Of a stretch of 64,000 nt of DNA, positions 45,555 through 54,761 are shown one piece after another. A model generated the notes under the pieces. It made no database searches. It saw nothing but the letters and a program-made list of their open reading frames with translations, and was not told the DNA's origin. Numbering within the stretch: the first letter of the stretch is position 1; every line of letters starts with the position of its first letter. Made by a program: the position numbers and the translations under genes. This stretch comes from Janthinobacterium silvisoli. Its GTDB lineage: Bacteria > Pseudomonadota > Gammaproteobacteria > Burkholderiales > Burkholderiaceae_D. The stretch lies in the NCBI RefSeq assembly GCF_014200725.1, contig NZ_JACHCL010000006.1:186001-250000 (forward strand). Direction: 5' to 3'.

Positions 45555-46292
45555 ATGTCAAAACTCTGGCAAGCCCGCTTCTTTACGACCGTCAACCAAC
45601 TGCGTGACCTGCCCGATACCACGGTGCCGGAAATCGCATTTGCCGGCCGCTCCAATGCCGGTAAATCGACCGCCATCAACATCTTATGTAATCAGAAAGG
45701 CTTGGCGTTCGCCTCCAAGACCCCTGGCCGTACCCAGCACATCAATTACTTCTCCATCGGCGGCGCCCACGTGGGCCAGCACCGCAAGGACGCCACCATC
45801 GTCGAGGAGATCGAATGCCTGCTGGTCGACTTGCCTGGTTACGGCTATGCGGAAGTATCGGGCTCGGCCAAGCTGCACTGGCAACGCTTGCTGGGCGACT
45901 ATGTGCAGCGCCGCGAGCAATTGGCGGGCTTGATCCTGATCATGGATTCGCGCCGTCCGTTCACGGACCTGGACATCCAGATGCTGGAATGGTTCGCGCC
46001 GACCGGCAAGCCTATTCACTGCATCCTGACCAAGGTCGATAAGCTCAACCGCAATGAATCGGTGAACGCCCTGCGCCAGGCCAAGGCTAAGCTGGACAGC
46101 TACGTGGATGAAGACGGCATCGGCTTCCCATTCACCGTCCAGCTGTTCTCCGCCCTGAAACGCGTCGGTATCGACGAAGCCAATGACAAGATCATGGAAC
46201 TGGCCGGCATCAGCGAAGACGGTGCGGCTCAGATGGTCGAGCTGATCGAGATGGAAGACGACGTGGAACCGGAGTCGGACAAGCCAGCCTGA
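45555..46292 (+). CDS. engB: Ribosome biogenesis GTPase EngB (YihA/YsxC)
   Basis: EngB is an essential GTPase for 50S assembly. The G motifs are G1 [15 protein letters not shown]2 in [12 protein letters not shown]3 [10 protein letters not shown] and G4 LTKVDKLN. Length of 245 residues is somewhat longer than E. coli YihA because of an insert after [19 protein letters not shown] and an acidic C-terminus ([14 protein letters not shown]). Divergent from cytochrome c4, as often seen in proteobacteria. Confidence 0.96.
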   Translation: MSKLWQARFFTTVNQLRDLPDTTVPEIAFAGRSNAGKSTAINILCNQKGLAFASKTPGRTQHINYFSIGGAHVGQHRKDATIVEEIECLLVDLPGYGYAEVSGSAKLHWQRLLGDYVQRREQLAGLILIMDSRRPFTDLDIQMLEWFAPTGKPIHCILTKVDKLNRNESVNALRQAKAKLDSYVDEDGIGFPFTVQLFSALKRVGIDEANDKIMELAGISEDGAAQMVELIEMEDDVEPESDKPA

Positions 46293-46314
46293 TCATCCTG
46301 ATTGATCAGCGCAG

Positions 46315-46349
46315 CATGAAAAAAGCGGCCACTGGCCGCTTTTTTCATG
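46315..46349. terminator. Strong bidirectional terminator after engB
   Basis: CATGAAAAAAGCGGCC (46315-46330), loop ACT and GGCCGCTTTTTTCATG (46334-46349) make a 16-bp perfect stem with A6/T6 tracts, between two convergent genes. Confidence 0.9.
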
Positions 46350-46361
46350 GATGACAGCAGG

Positions 46362-47255
46362 TTAGCGCCGTCTTGGGGCCGAGGTCTTCTCGGAAAAGAA
46401 TTCCTGGCGCAGGAAAGCCGTCAGTTCAGCCGTATCTTCCACCCTGGCGCTGAGGTTCACATTGCGTCCCAGGCGGCGCGATTCCCAGACGAAATCACCG
46501 GGTTTTTCCGCGCGGATCAGCTGGATCATCTTCTTGATGATGGCCGATTCGATGTCCGGTTCGTTGCCGATATCCACTCTTTCCTGCTTCAGCCAGTTGC
46601 GCTTGAAGTTGCCATTCCAGCCCCGGAACTTGACTTCGGCACTGAACGACGTCTGGTTGACGATGGAAAATACGCCGCCCGAATCCTCGCTGTCACTACC
46701 CGAGTTGCGGCCTTGCGCGCCGGCGATATTCGCCTTGGCGATGCGGATGGCGCGGTCGTTATCGCTTTCCTCGGCTGGCGGCGCCGGCTGCTGCGCCTGG
46801 CGCTGCTGGCGGCGCTGCTCGATCATGGTGGCCATGTCTTCCGCTGGTGGCGGCGGCAACGGCACTTTCGACACCACCGGTGGCGTAAAGGTTTCCAGCT
46901 TCGGCTTGGTGCTCGGCGTATTTTTTGTCACCACCGGCTTGCTCGGCGACGGCGGCGGCTTCACCTTGGCCACCTTGGTGTCCTTCGGTTTCGGCGTAGG
47001 CTTCGGTTTAGGCTCGGGCTGCGATGGCGGCGTGTTCTTCATTGGCGTGATATACACCATCGCGCTTTCTTTCTTCGGCGTCAGAATTTTTTCAATCTTG
47101 TCACTATGAAACACGGCATACAAGGCCACCAGCACGTGCAGCAACACCGTCACACCCAAGATAATCTTGCGATTCTTGTTCGTCTCAGATCCGTAGGCGG
47201 CTGGAGGCTGTATCAATTGACCGCAGGTAGGACAATAGTCTGAATCGGCAGCCAT
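46362..47255 (-). CDS. Unrecognised zinc-ribbon, TonB-like membrane protein
   Basis: I do not recognise this gene by name. The 297-residue product has an N-terminal CPTCG (Cys8, Cys11), one membrane helix (about 31-49, IILGVTVLLHVLVALYAVF), a long Pro/Lys-rich stretch (PEPKPKPTPKPKDTKVAKVKPPPSPSK) like the TonB spacer, a charged coil (MIEQRRQQRQAQQ), and a compact C-terminal domain (FSIVNQTSFSAEVKFRGWNGNFKRNWLKQERV ... LIRAEKPGDFVWESRRLGR). The C-terminal domain lacks the usual TonB YP motif. Only one Cys pair is visible, so any metal site would need a partner or dimer. The ATG at 47255 is chosen because it opens the zinc motif. Confidence 0.7.
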   Translation of the reverse strand: MAADSDYCPTCGQLIQPPAAYGSETNKNRKIILGVTVLLHVLVALYAVFHSDKIEKILTPKKESAMVYITPMKNTPPSQPEPKPKPTPKPKDTKVAKVKPPPSPSKPVVTKNTPSTKPKLETFTPPVVSKVPLPPPPAEDMATMIEQRRQQRQAQQPAPPAEESDNDRAIRIAKANIAGAQGRNSGSDSEDSGGVFSIVNQTSFSAEVKFRGWNGNFKRNWLKQERVDIGNEPDIESAIIKKMIQLIRAEKPGDFVWESRRLGRNVNLSARVEDTAELTAFLRQEFFSEKTSAPRRR

Positions 47256-47471
47256 CGGGTGGGTCGTGTCATGCAAAATGAATCGTGCTTTCTTTGTAGC
47301 AGTAATCTTAGCGGATAACCAGTGTGCCAGAGTCACTGGCATTTGGGAACACTTCCAGTCGCGATGCAACCCGAAGCGTACAGGATCACGGCATTCCTTG
47401 CAGCGACTACCAGAGTACCCCAGTCGCCCCTTGACGGTTGTTACCGTATGTATCATGGGACCTTACAAAAA

Positions 47472-47502
47472 TGGCGCCCCGTTCATGCAGAAAGGGGCGC
47501 CA
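47472..47502 (-). terminator. Terminator of the RND operon
   Basis: TGGCGCCCC (47472-47480) pairs with GGGGCGCCA (47494-47502) around a 13-base loop. On the minus strand it is followed by TTTTT (47471-47467). It lies 19 bp after the permease stop. Confidence 0.8.
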
Positions 47503-47521
47503 GCCAGGGCAGATACACCAC

Positions 47522-50500
47522 TCAAGCCTTGCTGTCGAGCACCAGCAATTGTTCATCCGTTAATGGTCCCGTACCGCTGTATTTATCGAGGAACAAGTAA
47601 ATGACGGGTGTGATGAACAAGGTGATAACTTGCGAGAAAAGCAAGCCACCTACGACCGCCAGACCCAGCGGCTGGCGCAGTTCCGCGCCCGCCCCCAGGC
47701 CCAGGGCGATCGGCAAGGCGCCCATCAGGGCGGCAGCCGAGGTCATCATGATCGGGCGGAAACGCAGGATACACGCCTGGCGGATCGCTTCGGCCGGACG
47801 CATGCCTTCATTGCGCTGCGCATGCAGGGCGAAGTCGATCATCATGATGGCGTTTTTCTTGACGATGCCGATCAGCATCAGGATGCCGATGATGGCGATC
47901 ATGGTCAGGTCCATGCCGAACAGGCGCAGGGTCAGCAGTGCTCCGACGGCCGCCGACGGCAAGCCCGCCAGGATGGTCAGCGGGTGGATATAGCTTTCAT
48001 ACAATACCCCCAGCAGCACATAGATCACCGCCAATGCCGCAATGATCAGGATAATCTGGCTCGCTTGCGAATCCTGGAACACGGCAGCATCGCCGCCATA
48101 GCGCGTGATGATGGATGGTGGTAAGTTCATTTCCTTGCCCAGCACATCGATCTTGCCGGTGGCGATACCCAGCGGCACGTCCGGCGCCAGGTTGAAGGCG
48201 ATCGTCACGGCTTGCAGCTGGCCCTGGTGATTGACAGCCGTGGGGCCGATGGTGCGTTCCACATGGGCAATCGAAGACAGTTTCACCAGCTCGCCCGACT
48301 TGCTGCGCACCGACACACGCGTGAGCGCATCGTCGTACTGGCGGTCCGGCGTGGCCGCTTCCAGGATCACGTAATAGCTGGCGGCCGAGGAATAGATGGT
48401 CGACACTTGCCGCTCGCCAAAGGCGCTGTACAGGGCCGTGCGGATATCGGACATTTGCACGCCCAGCATATTGGCCTTGTCGCGGTCGATCTTCAACGAC
48501 GCTTGCAGCCCCTTGATCTGCGAATCGCTGGTGACGTCGCGGAAAGCCGGATCGGCGCGCATGCCGGCGATAAACTTTTCAGCCCAGTCATTGAGCGCAT
48601 CGGGGCTGACGCTTTGCAAGGTGTATTGATAACGGCTTTTACTTTGGCGCCCACCCAGCTGCAAGTTTTGCACGGGACGGAAATACACGGCCATGCCGGG
48701 CACGGTACTGCTTGCGCGGCGCAGGTTTTCCAGCACCACCGGCATTTTCGGCCGTTCGCTGCGCGGTTTCAAGACCATGAACATGCGGCCCGTATTGCCG
48801 CCGCCCACAAACGAGGTCACGTCCTGCACGCTGGGGTCGGCCTTGAGCACGGCGGCCACCCGGCCTTGCAGGGCTTGCAGCGCCTCCGATGAAATATCTT
48901 CCGAGGCTTCCGTATTGACCTGGATCTGTCCCAGGTCTTCTTCCGGGAAGAAACCTTTCGGGATGGTGGCGTACAACACCACCGTCAAGGCAAAAGTGCC
49001 CACGGCGATCAACAGCACCACGTTGCGGTGGCCCAGCGCCAGGTCCAGCAGACGTACATAGCCATTGCGCAAGCGCGTAAAGCCCGCCTCGAAGTGACGG
49101 CCGATAAACGTCATTTCGCCATGGCCCGCTTCGTCGCCGTGGTGTTCGCGCGAATCAGCCGGCAAGAAGCGGCTGGCCAGCATCGGCACCAGGGTCAGCG
49201 AGACGATGGCCGACACCAGGATCGACAGCGAAACGACGACGGCGAATTCGTGGAACAGCAAGCCGATCACGCCCGGCATGAAAAAGATGGGGATGAACAC
49301 GGCCACCAGAGAGACGGAAATCGAAATAATGGTAAAACCCATTTCCTTCGCGCCCACCAGCGCCGCCTGGATCGGCTTCTTGCCCATCTCGATATGGCGC
49401 ACGATGTTTTCCAGCACCACGATGGCGTCATCGACCACCAGGCCCACGGCCAGGGTGATGCCCAGCAGGGACACGTTGTCCAGGCTATAACCGAGCCAGT
49501 ACAGCAGGGCCAGCGCGCCCAGCAGCGAGATCGGCATGGTGACGGCGGGAATGAAGGTGGCGGCGACGCGGTGCAGGAACAGGAAAATCACCAGCACCAC
49601 CAGGATCACCGTCAGCGCCAGCGTCAGGTTGACGTCGTGAATCGCTTCGCGGATCGACAGCGAGCGGTCATTCACCAGGCTGATCTGTATCGATTGCGGC
49701 AATTGCGCCTTGAAGCCAGGCAAGAGCTTGCGCACGCCATCGACCACCTGCACCGTATTGGCGTCCGGTTGACGCTGCACCATCAGGCTGATCGAACGCT
49801 CGCCGTTGAAACTGCCGGCCGCCTTGATCGACTGGAAGCTGTCTTCCACTTCGGCCACTTCCTTCAGGCGCACGGGCTGGCCATTACGCGTGGCAACGAT
49901 CAGTTCGGCAAAATCGGCCGCCTTCATCATTTGCGGATTGCCCTGGATAGTCAGCGTCTGGCTGGGGCCATCGAGTATGCCCAGTGGGGAATTCGTATTG
50001 GCCGTACGTAAGGCAGCAGCCAGCTCATCCATCGTCAAATTACGCGCGTTCATCATGTCGGAACGGGCGCGCACGCGCACGGCAAAACGTTTCTGGCCAT
50101 TCACGCTGACCTGGGCTACGCCAGGCAAGGTCGACAGGCTGGGAGCGATCAGGTTTTCTGCGTAATCGTTGAGGTCCGACAAGTTCAGCGACGGCGAGGT
50201 CATCTGGATGAACAGTACCGGCGCATCGGCCGGATTGACCTTGCGGTAGGACGGCAAGTCCGTCATTTCCGTCGGCAACTGGCGCTGTGCGCGCAGCAAG
50301 GCTGCCTGCACGTCGACGGCTGCCTCGTTCACGTTGATACTGGGGTCGAACTCCAGGGTCAGCGAGGTATTGCCCAGGGTACTGGTCGACGTGATCAGGC
50401 TCAGGCCGGCAATTGTGGAAAACTGCTTTTCCAGCGGCAAGGCCACCGACGACGCCATCGTGTCGGGGCTGGCGCCGGCCAGGTCGGCGCTGACGTTGAT

Positions 50501-50632
50501 GACGGGCGTGTTATAGCTCGGCAATGCGGCCACTGGAATCTTGCCATAGGCCAGCACGCCAGCCAGGATCACCGTCAGCGACAGCAGCACCACCATGACG
50601 GGGCGGCGGATGCTCAGTTCGGATAAATTCAT
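47522..50632 (-). CDS. RND-family efflux permease (HAE1 type)
   Basis: Inner-membrane proton-driven pump of 1036 residues. The N-terminus MNLSELSIRRPVMVVLLSLTVILAG and the two halves of six helices with large periplasmic loops are typical. Proton-relay residues are visible: Asp pair in GLVVDDAIVVLENIVRH and Lys in LIGIVKKNAIMMIDFAL. It is closest in style to MdtB/MdtC and other multidrug pumps. Its ATG overlaps the stop of the adaptor gene by ATGA. No outer-membrane TolC-like gene is in the window, so the partner must be elsewhere. Confidence 0.92.
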   Translation of the reverse strand: MNLSELSIRRPVMVVLLSLTVILAGVLAYGKIPVAALPSYNTPVINVSADLAGASPDTMASSVALPLEKQFSTIAGLSLITSTSTLGNTSLTLEFDPSINVNEAAVDVQAALLRAQRQLPTEMTDLPSYRKVNPADAPVLFIQMTSPSLNLSDLNDYAENLIAPSLSTLPGVAQVSVNGQKRFAVRVRARSDMMNARNLTMDELAAALRTANTNSPLGILDGPSQTLTIQGNPQMMKAADFAELIVATRNGQPVRLKEVAEVEDSFQSIKAAGSFNGERSISLMVQRQPDANTVQVVDGVRKLLPGFKAQLPQSIQISLVNDRSLSIREAIHDVNLTLALTVILVVLVIFLFLHRVAATFIPAVTMPISLLGALALLYWLGYSLDNVSLLGITLAVGLVVDDAIVVLENIVRHIEMGKKPIQAALVGAKEMGFTIISISVSLVAVFIPIFFMPGVIGLLFHEFAVVVSLSILVSAIVSLTLVPMLASRFLPADSREHHGDEAGHGEMTFIGRHFEAGFTRLRNGYVRLLDLALGHRNVVLLIAVGTFALTVVLYATIPKGFFPEEDLGQIQVNTEASEDISSEALQALQGRVAAVLKADPSVQDVTSFVGGGNTGRMFMVLKPRSERPKMPVVLENLRRASSTVPGMAVYFRPVQNLQLGGRQSKSRYQYTLQSVSPDALNDWAEKFIAGMRADPAFRDVTSDSQIKGLQASLKIDRDKANMLGVQMSDIRTALYSAFGERQVSTIYSSAASYYVILEAATPDRQYDDALTRVSVRSKSGELVKLSSIAHVERTIGPTAVNHQGQLQAVTIAFNLAPDVPLGIATGKIDVLGKEMNLPPSIITRYGGDAAVFQDSQASQIILIIAALAVIYVLLGVLYESYIHPLTILAGLPSAAVGALLTLRLFGMDLTMIAIIGILMLIGIVKKNAIMMIDFALHAQRNEGMRPAEAIRQACILRFRPIMMTSAAALMGALPIALGLGAGAELRQPLGLAVVGGLLFSQVITLFITPVIYLFLDKYSGTGPLTDEQLLVLDSKA

Positions 50633-51804
50633 GCTGCTTTGCCCGATGCTGTGCTGGCCACCGGTTCAGCACCGGACGCGGCCTTGTGTTGTTCGGCCAA
50701 CCTTAGCTTGCTGCCCGGACGCAAGTTCTGCTTGCCATCGACAACCACCTTTTCATCGCCGTTCAAGCCGGTGACGACGGCATTCAAGCCAAACGCATAG
50801 ACGCGCGTGATAGTGCGCATCTTGGCCGTGCCGTCCGCTTCCATGGAATACACGAAAGTGCCTGCGGTGGTGGTGATGATGGCGTTTTGCGGTATCACCA
50901 GCGCGTCTTTCAGCGTATGCACGGTCAGTTGCGTGTTGACGTACTGGCCTGGCCACAAATCGGTGCCGCCATTATTGAAACGGGCCTTGACCTTGATTAC
51001 GCCGGTAGCAGGATCGACGGCATTGTCGATAAAGCTGAGCTTGCCCTGCAACTGCTTGCCGCCCGCATCCGACAACAGCGCGGCAACCGGTACATCGCCC
51101 GCCTTCTGCGCCGCCAGCAAGCCCGACAGGCTGCTTTCCGGCAAGGTAAACGATACGTCGATCGGATCGAGCTGGGTAATGCTGGTCAAGGACATGGTCG
51201 GCTGCACCAGGCTGCCCGGGTACACGCCGATGCCCCCCACGCGGCCCGCTTGCGGGGCACGCAGCACGGTGTAGCTGGAATCGACCTGGGCCGCGCGCAG
51301 GGCGGCCTGGTCCGCTGCCAGCAAGGCGCGCGCCGCATCGAGCTGGCTTTGCAGGGTATCGACGGCGCCCTGGGCGATGAAATTCTTGCTCAGCAAGTCC
51401 TGACTGCGCTTGAGCTGGCGTTCGAAGTCCAGCACCGAAGCGCGGTCGCGCAACACTTGCGCCTGGGCTTTCTCGACATTTGCGTGTTCGCTGCGAGCAT
51501 CCAGCGTGAACATCAGCTCACCCTGCTTGACGAACTGGCCTTCGCGGATATGCACCTTGGTAATGGTGCTGGTGGTTTGCGCATGCAGGTCGACACTGCT
51601 GATCGGCATTACGCTGCCATTGGCTTGCAACACCATCGGCACGTCCTGGCGCAATGGCATCACCACGCTGACCGTGGTCGGGGCTTGGCCACCCTTGCTA
51701 GCCTGGCCGCTTGCCGCTACGCCAGGCTGATGATTGAAATACCAGATGCCGCCACCGATACACAGGGCCGCACCCACCAGGATTACCAGGCTAGTTTTTT
51801 TCAT
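50629..51804 (-). CDS. RND periplasmic adaptor (membrane fusion protein)
   Basis: Adaptor of 391 residues connecting the permease to an outer-membrane channel. It has an N-terminal membrane or signal helix (SLVILVGAALCIGGGIWYF), the biotinyl-lipoyl half motifs (VDLHAQTTSTITKVHIREGQFVKQGELMFTLD and VLRAPQAGRVGGIGVYPGSLV), a helical hairpin between them and a beta-barrel domain. It matches the MdtA group. The ATG at 51804 is used since extra upstream codons are unrelated. It lies 86 bp after the histidine kinase gene, so all four may form one transcript. Confidence 0.92.
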   Translation of the reverse strand: MKKTSLVILVGAALCIGGGIWYFNHQPGVAASGQASKGGQAPTTVSVVMPLRQDVPMVLQANGSVMPISSVDLHAQTTSTITKVHIREGQFVKQGELMFTLDARSEHANVEKAQAQVLRDRASVLDFERQLKRSQDLLSKNFIAQGAVDTLQSQLDAARALLAADQAALRAAQVDSSYTVLRAPQAGRVGGIGVYPGSLVQPTMSLTSITQLDPIDVSFTLPESSLSGLLAAQKAGDVPVAALLSDAGGKQLQGKLSFIDNAVDPATGVIKVKARFNNGGTDLWPGQYVNTQLTVHTLKDALVIPQNAIITTTAGTFVYSMEADGTAKMRTITRVYAFGLNAVVTGLNGDEKVVVDGKQNLRPGSKLRLAEQHKAASGAEPVASTASGKAA

Positions 51805-51890
51805 TGTTCCGTCACGCTGTCGCGACGCGGGGCCGCAGATTGAATTAATTGCCACGTGGCATTAAGCGCAATATTGTCGCATGAAAAGCA

Positions 51891-53249
51891 TCACTTTCCT
51901 GCGTAATATTGCGGCACAATCAGCGTTACTTCCAATCCACCATCGACATGGTTGGACAACAAAACGGTGGCGCCGTGCTGCTCGGCGATGTTACGGGCGA
52001 TCGTCAGGCCCAGTCCGGTACCGCCCGATTCACGCGAACGCGAGGTTTCAATGCGGTAGAACGGTTCGAATACTTTGGCCAGCTGGTCCGGCGCAATACC
52101 GGGGCCGCCGTCGCGGATGCGGATGCGCGCCGCACCCGTGATGCGCTCGACCGTGACTTGCGCATACTGGCCATATTTGACCGCATTGTCGATCAAATTC
52201 ACCAGGCAGCGGCGCATGGCGATCGGCCGCCCCATCAGGGCCATGCCCGCATGGCCGGCCAGGGTCACTTTCTGGCCCGCATCGGTGGCGTCCGAACATA
52301 CGCTATCGAGCAGGGAATCGAGGTCGAGCGCCTGCATCGCTTCCGTGCTATCCATCGAACGGGCCAGGTCCAGTCCTTCCTTGACCATGCTTTGCATGGC
52401 CGACAAGTCGCCTACCAGGCGGTCGTACAGTTCCGAATCGGCCACTTTTTCCAGGCGCAAACGCAAGCGCGTGAGCGGCGTCTGCAAGTCGTGCGTGATG
52501 GCGGCCAGCATTTGGGTACGCTGGAAAATATGCTGGCGGATACGCGCCTGCATGGCGTTGAAGGCGGCGCTGGCCTGGCGAATCTCGCTGGCGCCCGACA
52601 GGGCCAGCGGCGGATGGTTGATATCGTTACCCAGGTCTTTCGCAGCCTGCGCCAGTTGCTTGAGCGGGCGCATGGTCATGCGCGTGACCAGATAAGCGAG
52701 GATGGCGATGCTGATCAGGAATGGCAGCAAGGTAACCCAGTCGCTATGCTCGCCAAACGGCGGCTGCTGGCGCGGTGGCAAGACCAGCAGGCGCAGCACA
52801 TGGCCGTCCTGCATGCGCACGTCGAGGTTTTCGCAAGTGCCCCCCCATTGTTTGGGTGCAAACAGGCCAGTCGGCTTGCGCGGCTTGGCGCAGGCTGCCG
52901 GGCGGTCAGCCAATGGGGTGACCTTGAACGCCTCGCCCAGCTTGGCTTGCAGGGCGGTAGAGAATTCCGTGGCCTGGCCCGGCTGCTGTTCAGCTTCGGG
53001 ACGCAGTTCAAGACGTACGCTACCCTTGTTGGCGACCTTCAGGTAGGCGGCGCGCGACGCCAGCGGCACCACGTCGGCCGCCATCACGAGCTGTTCAGCC
53101 CGTTCAACGGCGTGAAAGTCACGGTATTGTTCCAGCGCCCGCTGGCGTTCGCCCACGGCCAGCCACTGTGTCAGCGCGGCCGAAGCGACCACACCGAACA
53201 GCAGCACCATGAATACTCGTCCTGTCATCGAGCCGAAGAAGGCCCTCAT
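51891..53249 (-). CDS. Envelope-sensing histidine kinase
   Basis: Membrane histidine kinase of 452 residues. It has helices at about 10-30 and 172-188, with a periplasmic domain between carrying two cysteines (C120 and C139). A HAMP domain follows, then the H box with H253 in AAITHDLQTPLTRLRLR, the N box NLIDNAVKYGQYA, and G boxes (RDGGPGIAPDQL, GGTGLGLTIARNI). The start overlaps the stop of the regulator gene by ATGA. Being next to an RND pump and a Spy-like chaperone gene suggests sensing of envelope stress or toxic compounds (inference). Confidence 0.9.
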   Translation of the reverse strand: MRAFFGSMTGRVFMVLLFGVVASAALTQWLAVGERQRALEQYRDFHAVERAEQLVMAADVVPLASRAAYLKVANKGSVRLELRPEAEQQPGQATEFSTALQAKLGEAFKVTPLADRPAACAKPRKPTGLFAPKQWGGTCENLDVRMQDGHVLRLLVLPPRQQPPFGEHSDWVTLLPFLISIAILAYLVTRMTMRPLKQLAQAAKDLGNDINHPPLALSGASEIRQASAAFNAMQARIRQHIFQRTQMLAAITHDLQTPLTRLRLRLEKVADSELYDRLVGDLSAMQSMVKEGLDLARSMDSTEAMQALDLDSLLDSVCSDATDAGQKVTLAGHAGMALMGRPIAMRRCLVNLIDNAVKYGQYAQVTVERITGAARIRIRDGGPGIAPDQLAKVFEPFYRIETSRSRESGGTGLGLTIARNIAEQHGATVLLSNHVDGGLEVTLIVPQYYAGK

Positions 53250-53974
53250 GCGTGGGGCTCCACATTTACCTGGCCTGCCAGGACGTAGCCTCCATTGCGG
53301 ACGGTTTTGATAATTTGCGGCAAGCGCGCATCTTCACCAAGCTTTTGCCGCAGGCGGCTGATCTGGATATCGATCGAGCGGTCAAATGGGTCGGCATCAC
53401 GGCCCTGCGTCAGGTTCAGCAACTGATCGCGGTTCAGCACGCGGTTGGGATGCTCAAGGAACACGCGCAGCAAGCGGAATTCTGCGCCCGACAGCATGAT
53501 CACCAAGCCGTTCGGGTTAAGCAAGTGGCGCGCCGTCAAGTCCAGCGTCCAGCCCGAGAAGCGGATCTGCTGCGCCTTGTCCGATGGTGCATTCGATGGC
53601 ATGGCGTGGCTGCGGCGCAGCACGCTGCGTATGCGGGCCAGCAACTCGCGCGGTTCAAACGGTTTCGGCAAATAATCGTCGGCGCCCATTTCCAGGCCCA
53701 GGATACGGTCCAGTGGCTCATTGCGCGCCGTCAACATAATCACGGGCACGGCCGATTGCGCGCGCAGCTTGCGGCACAGGGTCAGGCCATCGTCGCCGGG
53801 CAAGTTCAAATCGAGCACGATCAGGTCGGGACGCGTTTCGTCGAGCACTTTCCACATGGCAGTGCCGTCGGCCGCCCCCAGGGTACGGTAGGCGTTCGTT
53901 TCCAGATAGTCGGCCAACAAGGTGCGAATGTCGCGGTCGTCGTCGACGATGAGAATTGTAGAAGTGGATTCCAT
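53246..53974 (-). CDS. OmpR-family response regulator
   Basis: DNA-binding regulator of 242 residues. The receiver has DDDRD, the acceptor D55 in LIVLDLNLPGDDG, the switch residue Thr in MLTARNEPLD and Lys in YLPKPFEPREL. The C-terminal winged helix has SGAEFRLLRVFLEHPNRVLNRDQLLNLTQGRDADPFDRSIDIQISRLRQKL and VRNGGYVLAG. The start at 53974 gives the family N-terminus. It is divergent from the Spy-like gene; the spacer holds phased repeats that may be its site. Confidence 0.93.
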   Translation of the reverse strand: MESTSTILIVDDDRDIRTLLADYLETNAYRTLGAADGTAMWKVLDETRPDLIVLDLNLPGDDGLTLCRKLRAQSAVPVIMLTARNEPLDRILGLEMGADDYLPKPFEPRELLARIRSVLRRSHAMPSNAPSDKAQQIRFSGWTLDLTARHLLNPNGLVIMLSGAEFRLLRVFLEHPNRVLNRDQLLNLTQGRDADPFDRSIDIQISRLRQKLGEDARLPQIIKTVRNGGYVLAGQVNVEPHA

Positions 53975-54015
53975 ATGGCGAATTATCCCCACTTCAGCCC
54001 CCTCTGCACAGTGCA

Positions 54016-54064
54016 TTTGTATCGTCTTGTATATAGAAGACCCGACGAAACATATAGATACAAA
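54016..54064. promoter_or_regulatory. Candidate operator for the divergent OmpR-type regulator
   Basis: TTGTAT occurs at 54017-54022 and 54027-54032, exactly 10 bp apart, the spacing expected for two OmpR-type monomers on one DNA face. A reverse-oriented match GATACAAA lies at 54057-54064 and mirrors TTTGTATC at 54016-54023. The site is between the regulator gene and the Spy-like gene. Confidence 0.5.
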
Positions 54065-54159
54065 CTGTCGGGGACCGGACACTTCGTTGAAACATGCGCC
54101 ATTCAACATGGCTTCATGTGCACTCACATGTACATCTTCTCAATTATAAAGGAATCAAG

Positions 54160-54684
54160 ATGAACACCTCATTTAATAGCCTAAGCAAAAAATTGATCAT
54201 CGCCATGAGCGTGCTCGGCATGGGTGCCGCATCGCTGACCGTCCACGCCCAGGAAGCAGCCGCTGGCGCACCTGCCGCCAGCGCCAATGTCGCAGGCCAG
54301 CATGGCGGGCACCGTGGCGGCAACCCTGCCGAACGCATGGCCAAATACCAGGCACGCCTGCATGACAAACTGAAACTGACCGCTGCGCAAGAACCGGCCT
54401 GGGCCACTTTCACGGCCGCCAATGCGCCGAAAGCCCCGACCGGCGACTGGAAAGCCAAGCGCGAAGCGTTTGCCAAACTGTCGGCGCCTGAACGCATGGA
54501 GCAATGGATCGCCATGTCGAAAGAGCGTATCGCCAGCCAGGAAAGCCGTCTGGCTTCGCTGAAAACGTTCTACGCAGTACTGACGCCAGAACAGCAAAAA
54601 GTGTTTGACGACAGTGTTCCAGGCGGCAAACATGCGGGCTGGCGCGGCCAGCACCGTGGCGGCATGCAGCATAAAGCCGGCTAA
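54160..54684 (+). CDS. Spy/CpxP-family periplasmic chaperone-like protein
   Basis: Small periplasmic protein of 174 residues. It has a signal peptide (LIIAMSVLGMGAASLTVHAQ), a His/Gly-rich start, and an all-helical body with two LTxxQ-type motifs, LTAAQEPAW and LTPEQQKVF, the mark of the Spy/CpxP group. The end is again Gly/His-rich (GWRGQHRGGMQHKAG), which may bind metal. AAAGGA precedes the ATG at 54160. Divergent from a two-component system with an RND pump, which fits an envelope-stress role. Confidence 0.88.
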   Translation: MNTSFNSLSKKLIIAMSVLGMGAASLTVHAQEAAAGAPAASANVAGQHGGHRGGNPAERMAKYQARLHDKLKLTAAQEPAWATFTAANAPKAPTGDWKAKREAFAKLSAPERMEQWIAMSKERIASQESRLASLKTFYAVLTPEQQKVFDDSVPGGKHAGWRGQHRGGMQHKAG

Positions 54685-54703
54685 TCGTTCAGCCGTGCAG
54701 TAA

Positions 54704-54734
54704 AAGAAAAGGCCTGTTATGCAGGCCTTTTCTT
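54704..54734. terminator. Bidirectional terminator between the Spy-like gene and dsbD
   Basis: AAGAAAAGGCCTG (54704-54716), 5-base loop, CAGGCCTTTTCTT (54722-54734). A 13-bp stem between convergent genes. Confidence 0.88.
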
Positions 54735-54761
54735 ATTGGTAGCGCGAGTGGATGCTTACAC

